Source: Bacillota bacterium | Lineage (GTDB): Bacteria; Bacillota; Clostridia; DSM-8532 | Direction of reading: 5' to 3' | Assembly: GCA_023415825.1 (NCBI GenBank) | Contig: JAEZJF010000026.1 | Location: 183,063 to 247,062 of the forward strand | DNA: 64,000 nucleotides | The notes under the pieces: model-generated | What the model saw: the letters and a program-made list of their open reading frames with translations, nothing else | Databases searched by the model: none | What the model was told of the DNA's origin: nothing | Made by a program: the position numbers and the translations under genes | Shown: piece by piece, positions 34,110-43,038 of the stretch | How the letters are laid out: every line of letters begins with the position of its first letter | Numbering within the stretch: position 1 is the stretch's first letter

Positions 34110-34910
34110 ATGAAGATATACTTAAGCGCTGATATTGAGGGTGTTGCTGGAATTTGTAATTGGGATGAAGCCACAAGATGGAAGCCGGACTATCCACCTT
34201 TTTGTGAAGAGATGCTAAAAGAAGTGCAGGCGGCATGTGAAGGAGCCAATATTGCTGGAGCAAAAGAAATATGGATTAAAGATGCTCATGGTGTTGGCAG
34301 AAACCTGAATTTAAATACACTACCAATGAACACAAAGTTAATTCGTTCCTTTAGTGGCCATCCTTTTAGCATGATGCAAGAGCTCGATAATTCATTTGAT
34401 GCAGTATTAATGATTGGATATCATTCACATGCTGGATCTGACCAGAACCCTTTATCTCATACCTTAGAAACAGAATTATCATATATAAAAATTAATGATG
34501 AATATGCCAGTGAATTTCTTATTAATGCCTATACAGCGTCATATGTTGGGGTTCCGGTTGTTTTCGTTTCAGGTGATATTGGTGTTTGCGAGCATGTAAT
34601 CAAGATAAATAAGAATATTAAAACAGTTGGCGTAAATAGAGGAATTGGCAATTCTGTTATTTGTATTCATCCTCAACTAGCATATGATAATATCAAATGT
34701 TTTGTTGAATGTAGCTTAAAAAATGATATAAGTCAATGCATCATACCATTGCCGGATTTCTTTAAAATTGAAATATCATTTTTAAATCATACTAAAGCTT
34801 ATAGGGGGTCATTTTATCCTGGAATTATAAAATTATCATCTAATAATTTATTATTTGAAACGGCAAATTATTTTGATGTTTTAAGGATGCTCTCATTTGT
34901 GGTTTTTTAG
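34110..34910 (+). CDS. M55 family D-aminopeptidase (DppA-like)
   Basis: The 266-residue protein begins MKIYLSADIEGVAGI, the metal-binding DxE motif of DppA. It continues with IWIKDAHGVGRNL, LMIGYHSHAGSDQN and FVSGDIGVCEHV, which provide the remaining zinc ligands and catalytic region. DppA cleaves D-alanyl peptides and may aid recycling of cell-wall peptides. The start is ATG 34110 after GGAGAG. It is about the usual length. Confidence 0.88.
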   Translation: MKIYLSADIEGVAGICNWDEATRWKPDYPPFCEEMLKEVQAACEGANIAGAKEIWIKDAHGVGRNLNLNTLPMNTKLIRSFSGHPFSMMQELDNSFDAVLMIGYHSHAGSDQNPLSHTLETELSYIKINDEYASEFLINAYTASYVGVPVVFVSGDIGVCEHVIKINKNIKTVGVNRGIGNSVICIHPQLAYDNIKCFVECSLKNDISQCIIPLPDFFKIEISFLNHTKAYRGSFYPGIIKLSSNNLLFETANYFDVLRMLSFVVF

Positions 34911-34930
34911 CAAAGGAATTTGTTGAGGTA

Positions 34931-35050
34931 ATGGAATGGATTAAGCAGGACCCACTGCTTGGTTTCGTGAAAATATGGTTTTATATTAAACAAGAGAGAG
35001 GTCAGATAAATATGAAGAGGAGTACCCAAGGAGGAGAATTTGTATTATGA
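34931..35050 (+). CDS. Possible 39-codon ORF before the glyoxalase gene
   Basis: A short frame (MEWIKQDPLLGFVKIWFYIK) begins three bases after TTGAGG and ends in TGA overlapping the next ATG by four bases, a coupling-like arrangement. Without similarity I cannot tell a leader peptide from a gene remnant. Confidence 0.25.
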   Translation: MEWIKQDPLLGFVKIWFYIKQERGQINMKRSTQGGEFVL

Positions 35051-35451
35051 GTATTTCTCAAGACAACAGAATTATGTTCATCATTTATGCGAAATCCCAA
35101 GAAAGAGCAAAATTATTTTATATGAAATTGTTTGGGCTTGAGCCTGCTCTAGATGTTCCTGGAATGACTGAATTTGTCTTGTCTAGCAGTTTAACACTTG
35201 GTATTATGCCTGAAGATGGAATTGTCAGAGTGCTTGAAGGTAAAATACCGCATCCGAAAAATGCAAATGGTATCCCAAGATGTGAAATTTATGTGTATGT
35301 CGATGATCCTGATAAGTATTATGATAAATTGGAGGAACTCGGCGGTGTCGGAATTAGTAGAGGAACTTTACGGTCTTGGGGAGATTATGCCTCGTACGGT
35401 TTTGATCCGGATGGTCACATCATTGCATTCGCAACAAAGAAACTAGACTAG
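35047..35451 (+). CDS. VOC/glyoxalase-family protein
   Basis: This 134-residue single-domain protein has the paired beta-alpha-beta-beta-beta modules of the vicinal oxygen chelate fold. RIMFIIYAKSQERAKLFYMKLFGLEP begins module one and CEIYVYVDDPDKYYDKLEELGG begins module two, with a DPDGHIIAFATKK end. Members include glyoxalases, dioxygenases and antibiotic-binding proteins; the specific role is unknown. A strong AAGGAGGAG precedes ATG 35047. Confidence 0.85.
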   Translation: MSISQDNRIMFIIYAKSQERAKLFYMKLFGLEPALDVPGMTEFVLSSSLTLGIMPEDGIVRVLEGKIPHPKNANGIPRCEIYVYVDDPDKYYDKLEELGGVGISRGTLRSWGDYASYGFDPDGHIIAFATKKLD

Positions 35452-35516
35452 AAGACAAGCAAATTAGTGCTATGTGGCTTGCACAGGAAAAGGCAAAGTT
35501 GATAGCAGAGTAGAAT

Positions 35517-35903
35517 TTATACCATAGGAGCAGCTAACTCAAACTCAGCTAACCACCTGTGATATTCACCATTGCTTAGTGTTACATCATAAAAAACAGT
35601 CTTGGGAATACATTTAACAATTCTGACTATTGTACCTGCTGCAACATGTGGTGGACTGCCGTGGCCAGTTGAATTGGTAACCTGGGCAAAACTGCCTGTT
35701 GTTAAAGACCCATTTTGGGGTCTTAGCTCAAATGAGGCAAACCAACGATGAATCATGCCATCAGGTAATTGAACGGCACATAGAGATCCAATCCACGGTT
35801 TAACTATTTTAACAGGCGTTCCGGGGTGGATTTCAGGCGGGTGATTAACTATTGATATAACGTTTGCACCGGGAAGGAATTGAGGAGAGGCTTTATTGTC
35901 CAT
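35517..35903 (-). CDS. Hypothetical protein with internal two-fold repeat (128 aa)
   Basis: This is the only island gene on the minus strand. Two similar units of about 36 residues are visible: PGTPVKIVKPWIGSLCAVQL ending HRWFASFEL, and AGTIVRIVKCIPKTVFYDVT ending HRWLAEFEL. Each looks like a small SH3-like barrel. No signal peptide is present. AAGGAG lies 13 bases before the ATG. Its function is unknown. Confidence 0.65.
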   Translation of the reverse strand: MDNKASPQFLPGANVISIVNHPPEIHPGTPVKIVKPWIGSLCAVQLPDGMIHRWFASFELRPQNGSLTTGSFAQVTNSTGHGSPPHVAAGTIVRIVKCIPKTVFYDVTLSNGEYHRWLAEFELAAPMV

Positions 35904-35995
35904 CAGATTTTTATAACTCCTTATATTATCTTGCCTTATTATAATGTATGACTTCAGGGTAAAAACGTGAAAAACTGATCATGTGAGGTTTTCTG

Positions 35996-36799
35996 ATGAA
36001 TCCATATGAAATACTAGATAGGGTTGTCAAGCGCTATAAAGAGATAATGGATGAAAGCCTTGTGGGGATTTATCTACATGGATCATTAGCTATGGGTTGT
36101 TATACAGAGAAAAGTGATATAGATTTTCTTGTACTAGTCAGTAAACCCATTGATTTTAAAACAAAACGTGCTCTAATTGAAGAGTTGCTTTTATTTCAAG
36201 AATTGCCTGAGAAGGGCATTGAAATGAGCGTTGTTCTAGAACAATATGCAAGGGAATTCCAATATCCGACCCCGTTTGAACTCCATTATTCCGACATGTT
36301 CAAGAACAAATATAAAAATGATAAAAATTTTATTTGCGAGAATGGTGTAGATAAAGATTTAGCTTCACATATGACTCTAATTGAACATAGAGGTGTTTGC
36401 TTATATGGCCGTCAAATACAAGAAGTATTTAAGGGGATTCCTGAAAAGTATTATATTGACTCAATTATTTATGATATTGAAAATGCTAAGAATGATATTA
36501 TCACAAACCCCGTTTATATCACGCTTAATTTATGCAGGGCCTTATATTATTTAAAACATAATGTTATTTCGTCAAAACTGGAGGGTGGAAATTGGGGTAT
36601 TGAAAATCTTCCCGGAAGGTATATAGTAACTTTAAGAAGTTCAATTAGCATCTATACAAACCAATTACATAATGTAGAATGGGATAATGAAACATTAATT
36701 GACTTAGCGGACTATATGTTAAATGAGATCTTTAAGAGAATAGAACAAATTACTAAAGAGGATAAGGCTCTTTATAAGCCATACGTATTGGAGGAGTAA
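35996..36799 (+). CDS. Aminoglycoside nucleotidyltransferase-like protein
   Basis: The 267-residue protein has the nucleotidyltransferase signature GIYLHGSLAMGCYTEKSDID (about 24-43), with the GS and DxD elements that bind ATP and metal. A helical C-terminal domain with CRALYYLKHNVISSK-type spacing as in AadA/DUF4111 follows. AadA-type enzymes adenylylate streptomycin/spectinomycin, and their genes are classic integron cassette genes. Specificity here is uncertain. The stop is followed at once by the PhzF start. Confidence 0.82.
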   Translation: MNPYEILDRVVKRYKEIMDESLVGIYLHGSLAMGCYTEKSDIDFLVLVSKPIDFKTKRALIEELLLFQELPEKGIEMSVVLEQYAREFQYPTPFELHYSDMFKNKYKNDKNFICENGVDKDLASHMTLIEHRGVCLYGRQIQEVFKGIPEKYYIDSIIYDIENAKNDIITNPVYITLNLCRALYYLKHNVISSKLEGGNWGIENLPGRYIVTLRSSISIYTNQLHNVEWDNETLIDLADYMLNEIFKRIEQITKEDKALYKPYVLEE

Positions 36800-37579
36800 A
36801 TGAAAATTTATCAAGTTGATGCCTTTTCGGATAAGCCATTCAAGGGAAATCCCGCTGCCGTGTGCATTCTAAAAGAATCGCCCCCAGAAAAATGGATGCA
36901 AGATGTTGCAAGTGAGATGAATCTAGCTGAGACAGCCTTCCTTGTTCCAATGAATAATGACTATAATTTGCGCTGGTTTACGCCTAATTCAGAGGTTGAT
37001 CTCTGTGGTCATGCAACGCTTGCGAGCGCTCATATTTTATGGGAGAAAGGATACTTAAGAAAAGGTCAGGAAGCTAATTTCCATACAAGAAGCGGACTCC
37101 TTACGGCCCAAATAGCAGAGAATTGGATTCAGCTTAATTTTCCAACTACACAGGAAGAAAAAACAGATGTACCGGCTGAACTTATAGAAGCGTTAAAAAT
37201 TGATCCTATTTATGAAGGGAAAAGCATTTTTGATTATTTGATTGAAGTTGAATCCGAGGATATAGTTAAAAATATGGCCCCTGATTTTACAAAACTTTTG
37301 AAGGTACCTATGAGAGGCGTCATTGTTACAGCAAAAGCTGCTGATTATGATTTTGTTTCCCGATTTTTTGCCCCTGAGGTTGGTATATTTGAAGATCCGG
37401 TAACTGGATCTGCCCATTGCTGCTTAGGGCCCTATTGGAATAAAAAGCTTGGTAAAGATAAACTAATTGCATATCAAGCATCCGAAAGGGGAGGGGTATT
37501 GAAAGTCCAAGTTAATGGTGACAGAGTACTGATCTCAGGGAAGGCTGTTACGGTCATGGAGGGAGATTTATTTTATTAA
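36800..37579 (+). CDS. PhzF family isomerase
   Basis: The 259-residue protein opens MKIYQVDAFSDKPFKGNPAAV and contains MNLAETAFLVP with the catalytic Glu of PhzF. LRWFTPNSEVDLCGHATLA and FEDPVTGSAHC complete the two-lobed fold. Members catalyse isomerisations like that of phenazine synthesis, but most are uncharacterised. GGAGGAG lies just before ATG 36800, inside the end of the previous gene, so the pair is probably cotranscribed. Confidence 0.92.
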   Translation: MKIYQVDAFSDKPFKGNPAAVCILKESPPEKWMQDVASEMNLAETAFLVPMNNDYNLRWFTPNSEVDLCGHATLASAHILWEKGYLRKGQEANFHTRSGLLTAQIAENWIQLNFPTTQEEKTDVPAELIEALKIDPIYEGKSIFDYLIEVESEDIVKNMAPDFTKLLKVPMRGVIVTAKAADYDFVSRFFAPEVGIFEDPVTGSAHCCLGPYWNKKLGKDKLIAYQASERGGVLKVQVNGDRVLISGKAVTVMEGDLFY

Positions 37580-37594
37580 TTTTGGAGGGTCATT

Positions 37595-38344
37595 GTGAAA
37601 AAAATTAAGATAAGATTTCTCATTATATTTGTAATAATCGCTTTATTATTATCATACTCATTTTACTTATTTACAGAATTTTATGGCTATCCCTGGAGAC
37701 ACGCTGAGCTTAAAAGGGAAGTCGTTGGATATATGAAAAATAAGTATAATATGGACGTTAAAGTTGAAAGAAGTTCCTTTAATTTTAAATTTGATTATTA
37801 TTTGGTTAAGGTCTTTGATGTTAATGATAAAAATAAGTCTCTGATAACTGTTGAAAAAAGAAAGTACTATGATGAAAATAATCAAATTAAAGGCGAAAGA
37901 CTGGAAGATAATTATAGTAAAATATACTGGGAAACTCGTCTGCTAAATAGTCTTCAAACTAAATATCCGAACCTTTTCAGGCTTCCTGATATAGATAAAT
38001 TCAAAATTGATATTGCTTACTATACGACTCCAATTGAGAATGGAGTAAGCTCCGTCAAGGATGAAGAGGGTGTTTATATACCTCTGGAACCAGAGAATAG
38101 CTATAGTTTAGATATGGATCTTAAGACTAAAGATTTTTCAGATGAATTTCTGAATGAATTATTAGTTGTGATAAAGGATCTTTCAAATATACAGTCAAAA
38201 ATTGATTTGTTCATTACAGGCATAGGCAATGAAGGAAATAATGGGGAGAGTACCAAGGGAACAAAGTTATTAAGGTTATCCTATGAAAGGTTTAAGGACA
38301 TTAATAATACCGAAGATTTAAAAAAGAAAATTTCTGAATTTTGA
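37595..38344 (+). CDS. Signal-anchored hypothetical protein (YfjL-like)
   Basis: The 249-residue protein has an N-terminal membrane helix (about 7-27), then FYGYPWRHAELKREVVGYMKNKYN and a mixed outside domain. The pattern resembles YfjL-type proteins of bacilli, whose role is unknown. The start is GTG 37595 behind GGAGGG. It follows phzF by 15 bases and precedes the LspA-like gene by 16, so the three may form a unit. Confidence 0.65.
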   Translation: MKKIKIRFLIIFVIIALLLSYSFYLFTEFYGYPWRHAELKREVVGYMKNKYNMDVKVERSSFNFKFDYYLVKVFDVNDKNKSLITVEKRKYYDENNQIKGERLEDNYSKIYWETRLLNSLQTKYPNLFRLPDIDKFKIDIAYYTTPIENGVSSVKDEEGVYIPLEPENSYSLDMDLKTKDFSDEFLNELLVVIKDLSNIQSKIDLFITGIGNEGNNGESTKGTKLLRLSYERFKDINNTEDLKKKISEF

Positions 38345-38360
38345 ATTTTGGAGATATTGC

Positions 38361-38996
38361 TTGAGTCAAGTGAGTAATAATCTTGGAGATGGGGAGCTAT
38401 ACATAGCTATGCTAAAAAATAGACACAAAATCATTTTATTTATCCTTCTTTTAGTTGGTATAGATCAATCTGTTAAACTCATTGTGGCTAAATATTTTAT
38501 AGATTATCATTTTAATATTATTGGTGACTTCTTATTTTTTTTACCCAAACATAATACGGAATACTCTTGGATCAATTCTTGGCTAAACCTGGGTATTGGA
38601 TCTTTACCACACATTTTAATCAACCTCATCATTATCATATTTTTATATTGTGCTTTTAAATATTACAACAGTAAAAATAAAGCTTGTTATTCTCTATATT
38701 GGGCTTTTATACTAATCCTATCCGGAGCATTGTGCTCCTTAATTGATAAGATTTTTTGGGGAGGAAGCCTGGACTATATCGGGATTAAAGGTTTTTTCAT
38801 TTTTGATATCAAAGATATTTATATTACAAGCAGTGAACTCTTATTTTTTGCTTTTTACATTCCATATGTGATGAAAAATCCTCATTTATTGAAATTCAAT
38901 TTCAAACGAGATATATTGCTTATGAGAGATTTTTTTCGATTTATATTTAAGGATATAGCGAAGGTTGGGAGAGACTCTAATGAAAAAAACCACTGA
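38361..38996 (+). CDS. Signal peptidase II-like membrane protein
   Basis: This 211-residue protein has four membrane helices and LspA family features: LLVGIDQSVKLIVAKYF near the N-terminus, SGALCSLIDKI in place of the usual GGALGNLIDR, LDYIGI (candidate Asp138) and FDIKDIYI (candidate Asp152) in place of FNxAD. The two aspartates could form the catalytic pair. The Asn of GNxxDR is replaced, and there is a 20-residue N-terminal extension. It may be a divergent or specialised lipoprotein signal peptidase. Start TTG 38361 has GGAG nine bases upstream. Confidence 0.72.
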   Translation: MSQVSNNLGDGELYIAMLKNRHKIILFILLLVGIDQSVKLIVAKYFIDYHFNIIGDFLFFLPKHNTEYSWINSWLNLGIGSLPHILINLIIIIFLYCAFKYYNSKNKACYSLYWAFILILSGALCSLIDKIFWGGSLDYIGIKGFFIFDIKDIYITSSELLFFAFYIPYVMKNPHLLKFNFKRDILLMRDFFRFIFKDIAKVGRDSNEKNH

Positions 38997-39234
38997 TTTG
39001 ATCTTAAAGGTTTCACTGTTTGTATCCGTTATTCTTACTGCATTTATTGATGATGTTCTCATTAAAAGTTTTATTCTGTTGTTGCTGGCTGGTATAACAA
39101 TCATATCGTTCATTGTAAATCTAAAAGTGAATAAAAACATGAAGACGCGGGAGAAAGTAACAGACCTTATAGCGATAATTGTTATCCTTGGAGCAGCAAT
39201 ATATATTATTTACAAAATGGCAAATCTATATTAA
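38980..39234 (+). CDS. Small membrane protein (84 aa)
   Basis: This short protein has about three hydrophobic helices (8-24, 26-46 and 61-79) separated by a basic loop (NLKVNKNMKTREK). The start is ATG 38980 behind GGGAGAG and overlaps the end of the LspA-like gene, suggesting coupled translation. The family is not recognised. Confidence 0.6.
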   Translation: MKKTTDLILKVSLFVSVILTAFIDDVLIKSFILLLLAGITIISFIVNLKVNKNMKTREKVTDLIAIIVILGAAIYIIYKMANLY

Positions 39235-39249
39235 AAGGAGGCTTAGATT

Positions 39250-39512
39250 ATGAAAGGTGCTATTAAGACAATTGGCGACTTAATCGACAACGTTGAAAAT
39301 TCAATACTTAGTACCGTAGACAGCGAAGGATTTCCAAACACAAGGGCAATGCTGTGATTTGGCGTCATGGGGATGATCTTTACTACCCCTTAGGGGTGAC
39401 AGATCCGGATTATTGTGTTTTAAAGTTTACATCACAAAGTGGTAGATGTTATAGTAACTTAAAATCGTTTAGTTTTGATATTGGTCCTGATTCTGACCAA
39501 ATAGATCTTTAA
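39250..39512 (+). pseudogene. Internally deleted pyridoxamine-phosphate-oxidase-family gene
   Basis: ATG 39250 follows AAAGGAGG and encodes a normal family N-terminus (SILSTVDSEGFPNTRAML), then stops at 39357. Immediately after, in another frame, the family C-terminus appears (WRHGDDLYYPLGVTDPDYCV, then KFTSQSGRCYSNLKSF) and runs to TAA 39512. The central 50-60 residues, which form much of the FMN-binding barrel, are missing. It is a non-functional remnant. Confidence 0.8.
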
Positions 39513-39547
39513 TAAAGAATTGTATTCGCTGAATCCTGGGAGGTTCT

Positions 39548-40324
39548 ATGGCAGATTGGAATTCGACACAATACTTGAAGTTTGAAAGTGAACGCACTCA
39601 GCCTGCAATTGATTTGGTGAACCGCATTAACTTAAAAAGCCCCAAAAAAGTTATTGATATTGGTTGTGGCCCTGGAAACAGCACTCAGGTTTTGGCTAAA
39701 AAATATCCCAATGCCTATATTCTTGGGGTCGACAATTCTGAGAATATGATAGCAGCAGCAAAGAAAAATAACCCGAGTCTTGATTTTTGCATATGCGATA
39801 TCAGCCATGAGTTATCCTTATTGGATCATGACTTTGACATTGTTTTTTCAAATGCCTGCATTCAGTGGGTACCTCATCATAAACAGCTTTTAAAAGGCTT
39901 ACTGGGTTTACTGAATAAAGACGGTATTTTAGCTGTTCAAATTCCCATGAATGATAACGAGCCCATTCATCAGATCATTGGTGAAGTCTGCTCCTCACAA
40001 AAATGGCAAGAGTATTTTCCTAATCCGCGAATTTTTCATACATTGACTCAAGGCGAGTATTTTGATGTTTTATCTGAAATATCCGAAAATTTTTACCTGT
40101 GGGAAACCATTTATTATCATGTAATGAAATCTCATCATGATATTCTAGAGTGGTATCGGGGAACAGGGCTTCGGCCCTACCTTAGTGCGCTGAGTGATGA
40201 TAAAAAAGCAGAGTTTGAGGATGACATAATGAACAATATTATACAAAGTTATCTCAAGCAAAATAATGGAGAGATTATTTTTAGGTTTCCACGGTTCTTT
40301 TTTATGGCATATGCTAAGGCCTAG
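39548..40324 (+). CDS. tam: Trans-aconitate 2-methyltransferase-like SAM methyltransferase
   Basis: The 258-residue class I methyltransferase begins MADWNSTQYLKFESERTQPA, typical of Tam. It has SAM motif I VIDIGCGPGNSTQVLAKKYP and acidic motif II VDNSENMI. Motif SNACIQWVPHHKQLL and a C-terminal WYRGTGLRPYL complete the family pattern. Tam methylates trans-aconitate, which otherwise inhibits aconitase. GGGAGG precedes ATG 39548. Confidence 0.88.
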   Translation: MADWNSTQYLKFESERTQPAIDLVNRINLKSPKKVIDIGCGPGNSTQVLAKKYPNAYILGVDNSENMIAAAKKNNPSLDFCICDISHELSLLDHDFDIVFSNACIQWVPHHKQLLKGLLGLLNKDGILAVQIPMNDNEPIHQIIGEVCSSQKWQEYFPNPRIFHTLTQGEYFDVLSEISENFYLWETIYYHVMKSHHDILEWYRGTGLRPYLSALSDDKKAEFEDDIMNNIIQSYLKQNNGEIIFRFPRFFFMAYAKA

Positions 40325-40333
40325 GTTGGATGT

Positions 40334-42127
40334 TCACTTTAGTATGGGAAATTTTATGGTTATAGTTGTTCCCTTACCCAGCTCACTGTCCATATAAAGT
40401 GTGGCATCATGCAAGGCTGCCAATTGCCTGGCAATAGTCAGGCCCAGCCCGGTTCCGTCGCTTTTCCGCGACTTGTCCGATTGGTAGAATCGATTCCATA
40501 TTGAGGATAATTCCTCCTTTGCGATGCCATAGCCCTGGTCTGTGATGATAATATCAAGGGTTTGAGATACGACAATCTGGACAGAGATCAAGGTTTTTTT
40601 AGGTGAATATTTTATGGCATTGTCAAGAAAAATAATGAACAGTTGCCTTAATCGGTCGTAATCGCCTAATACAGGAGGAATATTTAAGGGGAAATCACTG
40701 TTAATCTTTATTTCTTTTTTGATTGCATAGGTTTGAACGCTTTTAACTGCATCATTCAAAAGATCGGGAATATGGAGTTTGTCTTTGTTCATTGATATAT
40801 TGCCCGATTGCAGACGTGAAAGATCCAAAAGGTCGCCTACCAATCTTTCGAGGCCCCTAACCTCTGAGAGCATTCTTTGATGATAACGGTTTGTGTCTTC
40901 TTGATTCTTGATTGTACCATCCATAATGGCCTCAAGCGAACCGCGAATAACGGTGAGGGGAGTACGGAATTCATGGGATACGTTGGCTACAAAGTCCTTT
41001 CTTAATTGGTCCAGACGCTCACGCTCACTAATATCCTGCACAAGGGCCACAACACCTGTTACAGTACTACTGCTGTTTATAATAGGGGATAGGGTAAAAT
41101 CAAGCTTCTTTTCCTCCCAGTCTCTTTTGATGTGGATTGTCGTTTTTTCTTTAACCACTTCGTTAAATTCTGAACAAATATTTAAAGCATCGAGATCATT
41201 TCTCATTGTTTCCAATGAATAGGGTAATCCATGGTGCATGATAGCTGATAGGGAGGCATTCATCCGAACAGGATCAAAGTTTAAATCTAAAGCGATAATA
41301 CCTTCTGATATGCTGGCGATCATGTCGCTCATTTTCCCTTTCTCCTGAAAGAGCTGGTCTATGGTAAGACCCAACTCAGACGCTAAAAGATCAAGGGATA
41401 CTCCTAGTTGACCGATCTCATCTTCACGATTTACTCCTGTGCGGGCAGCATAATTACCACGTGTCATCTCAAGGGCGGTGATATTCATAGCTTTTAGGGG
41501 TCGGGTAAAAAACAGGGAATAGAATACTCCCATACAAAGTGAAAGGAAAAGTGCGGCAAGCAGGCTGATTGACAGAATCGTTATACTCTTATTCAGTGTC
41601 GCTGTAATGCCTGTTACCGGTGAATGAAGGAGAACTGAACCTATTACCCTTTGTGAAGCATCAAAGATGGGGACTCCGACAGTTATCGTGGCCTCATTAT
41701 ATAGGCTGCTGAAGCTTTGGCTGACAGATTCTTTACCGGACAAAACGTCATTTATAACGCTCTGTGCTTCCTCGGGCAAGGGTTCGGATTCATTGCTCCA
41801 ATACCGATACATCCCTTTTCCCATGCCCATTCCCATTTCAGGAAGATCCACAGGATTTCCTCTGCTGTCGGTAATCCAGATATTTGCTTCGGCCAATGTG
41901 CCCAGAGAATGCACTAAACTGCCGAAGCCATGCATGAACCCATTTGCTTGAGATTCGGATAATAAATCAGATACGCTGTGAGCTTTATTGAACATTGTTT
42001 TCTGATGATTTTCAAAGGTGTATTGACGGAACATGTTGATAAAAATGATGCCAATGGTCAGCATGGAGATTAAAACAATAACAACAAAGCCAAGGGTAAG
42101 CTTAAAGGCAATGCTCTTCTTAAACAT
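40334..42127 (-). CDS. Membrane sensor histidine kinase
   Basis: The 597-residue kinase has a first membrane helix (10-32), an outside sensor region (33-175), a second helix (about 178-200), HAMP (200-250), a PAS-like domain (about 265-370), HisKA with VANVSHEFRTPLTVIRG, and a HATPase domain with DQGYGIAKEEL and GTGLGLTIARQL. The sensor loop is rich in Met and Gly (PEMGMGMGKGMYRYW, 96-110) and contains GFMHGFG, which might bind metal. It overlaps the response regulator gene by eight bases; the pair is a PhoR/PhoB-like system. The signal is unknown. Confidence 0.93.
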   Translation of the reverse strand: MFKKSIAFKLTLGFVVIVLISMLTIGIIFINMFRQYTFENHQKTMFNKAHSVSDLLSESQANGFMHGFGSLVHSLGTLAEANIWITDSRGNPVDLPEMGMGMGKGMYRYWSNESEPLPEEAQSVINDVLSGKESVSQSFSSLYNEATITVGVPIFDASQRVIGSVLLHSPVTGITATLNKSITILSISLLAALFLSLCMGVFYSLFFTRPLKAMNITALEMTRGNYAARTGVNREDEIGQLGVSLDLLASELGLTIDQLFQEKGKMSDMIASISEGIIALDLNFDPVRMNASLSAIMHHGLPYSLETMRNDLDALNICSEFNEVVKEKTTIHIKRDWEEKKLDFTLSPIINSSSTVTGVVALVQDISERERLDQLRKDFVANVSHEFRTPLTVIRGSLEAIMDGTIKNQEDTNRYHQRMLSEVRGLERLVGDLLDLSRLQSGNISMNKDKLHIPDLLNDAVKSVQTYAIKKEIKINSDFPLNIPPVLGDYDRLRQLFIIFLDNAIKYSPKKTLISVQIVVSQTLDIIITDQGYGIAKEELSSIWNRFYQSDKSRKSDGTGLGLTIARQLAALHDATLYMDSELGKGTTITIKFPILK

Positions 42128-42812
42128 TTTTCACCTCGAATTTGTAACCAACACCCCAAATGGTTTTTATATCCCAGCTTAAGCTTTCGGGTGATGGAAT
42201 TTTTGAACGAAGACGCTTGATATGGGTATCCACTGTTCGTGCATCACCAAAATAATCATATCCCCATACGCTGTTAAGCAGATTATCGCGTGAGAAGACC
42301 TTGCCGGGGTTTGAGGCCAAAAGCCACAAAATCTCGGTTTCTTTTTTTGTGAGGGAGACCATTTGACCTTCTATTTTTACTTCATAGCTGGATAAATCAA
42401 TCTCAAGGCCTGGATGGTAAAGTGAAGATTTCTTTTCATCATCACTTAAATCCATACGGCGAAGTACAGCGCGAATTCGTGCCATCACCTCTCCCGGACT
42501 AAAAGGCTTGACGATATAATCATCGGCACCTATATCAAGGCCCATAATTCTGTCGGCATCCTCGCTCCTGGCTGTTACCATAATGATGGGTACATTGGAT
42601 TCTTTCCGGACTTCCCGGCATACTTGAAATCCGTCCATTTTTGGCATCATCACATCCAGTAGAATCAACAAGGGATGGTACTTTTTAAATTTGTCAAGCG
42701 CATCTTCACCGTCACGAGATAATAGTGGTTCATAGCCTTCTTTTGCTACATAGGCTTTTAATATTTCTAATATACCGTCATTATCATCAGCTATAAGGAT
42801 ATAGGGGTTCAT
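42120..42812 (-). CDS. OmpR/PhoB-family response regulator
   Basis: The 230-residue regulator has a receiver domain (about 4-120) with the phospho-acceptor Asp in ILLDVMMPKMDG, the ADDYIVKPF Lys motif, and a winged-helix DNA-binding domain (about 130-228; VWGYDYFGDARTVDTHIKRL). ATG 42812 follows GAGGTG. It is cotranscribed with the downstream histidine kinase. The divergently placed secreted DUF2680 gene is a plausible target. Confidence 0.95.
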   Translation of the reverse strand: MNPYILIADDNDGILEILKAYVAKEGYEPLLSRDGEDALDKFKKYHPLLILLDVMMPKMDGFQVCREVRKESNVPIIMVTARSEDADRIMGLDIGADDYIVKPFSPGEVMARIRAVLRRMDLSDDEKKSSLYHPGLEIDLSSYEVKIEGQMVSLTKKETEILWLLASNPGKVFSRDNLLNSVWGYDYFGDARTVDTHIKRLRSKIPSPESLSWDIKTIWGVGYKFEVKNV

Positions 42813-43038
42813 ATTAATCACCTCGGACTCTGATTTACAATGTTAATTAAAAACGTTTATTAAGTTCGAAATCTTTTATTTCTCTGGTAACGGGTAATGT
42901 TATTATATCATGTTATTTTTTTTAACTTGTGACAAAAGTATGAAGTTCTATTCCCAAAAGACATATTTAGTTCGTAATTCTGTCAAAGTTTTGCCACATT
43001 TGTTTTCTATACTATGGACATAGAAAGGAGAGGATTCT

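Noticed and set aside
25624..39530. Island as a prophage or conjugative element
   Set aside because: No phage structural, integrase, relaxase or type IV secretion genes are present in the stretch.
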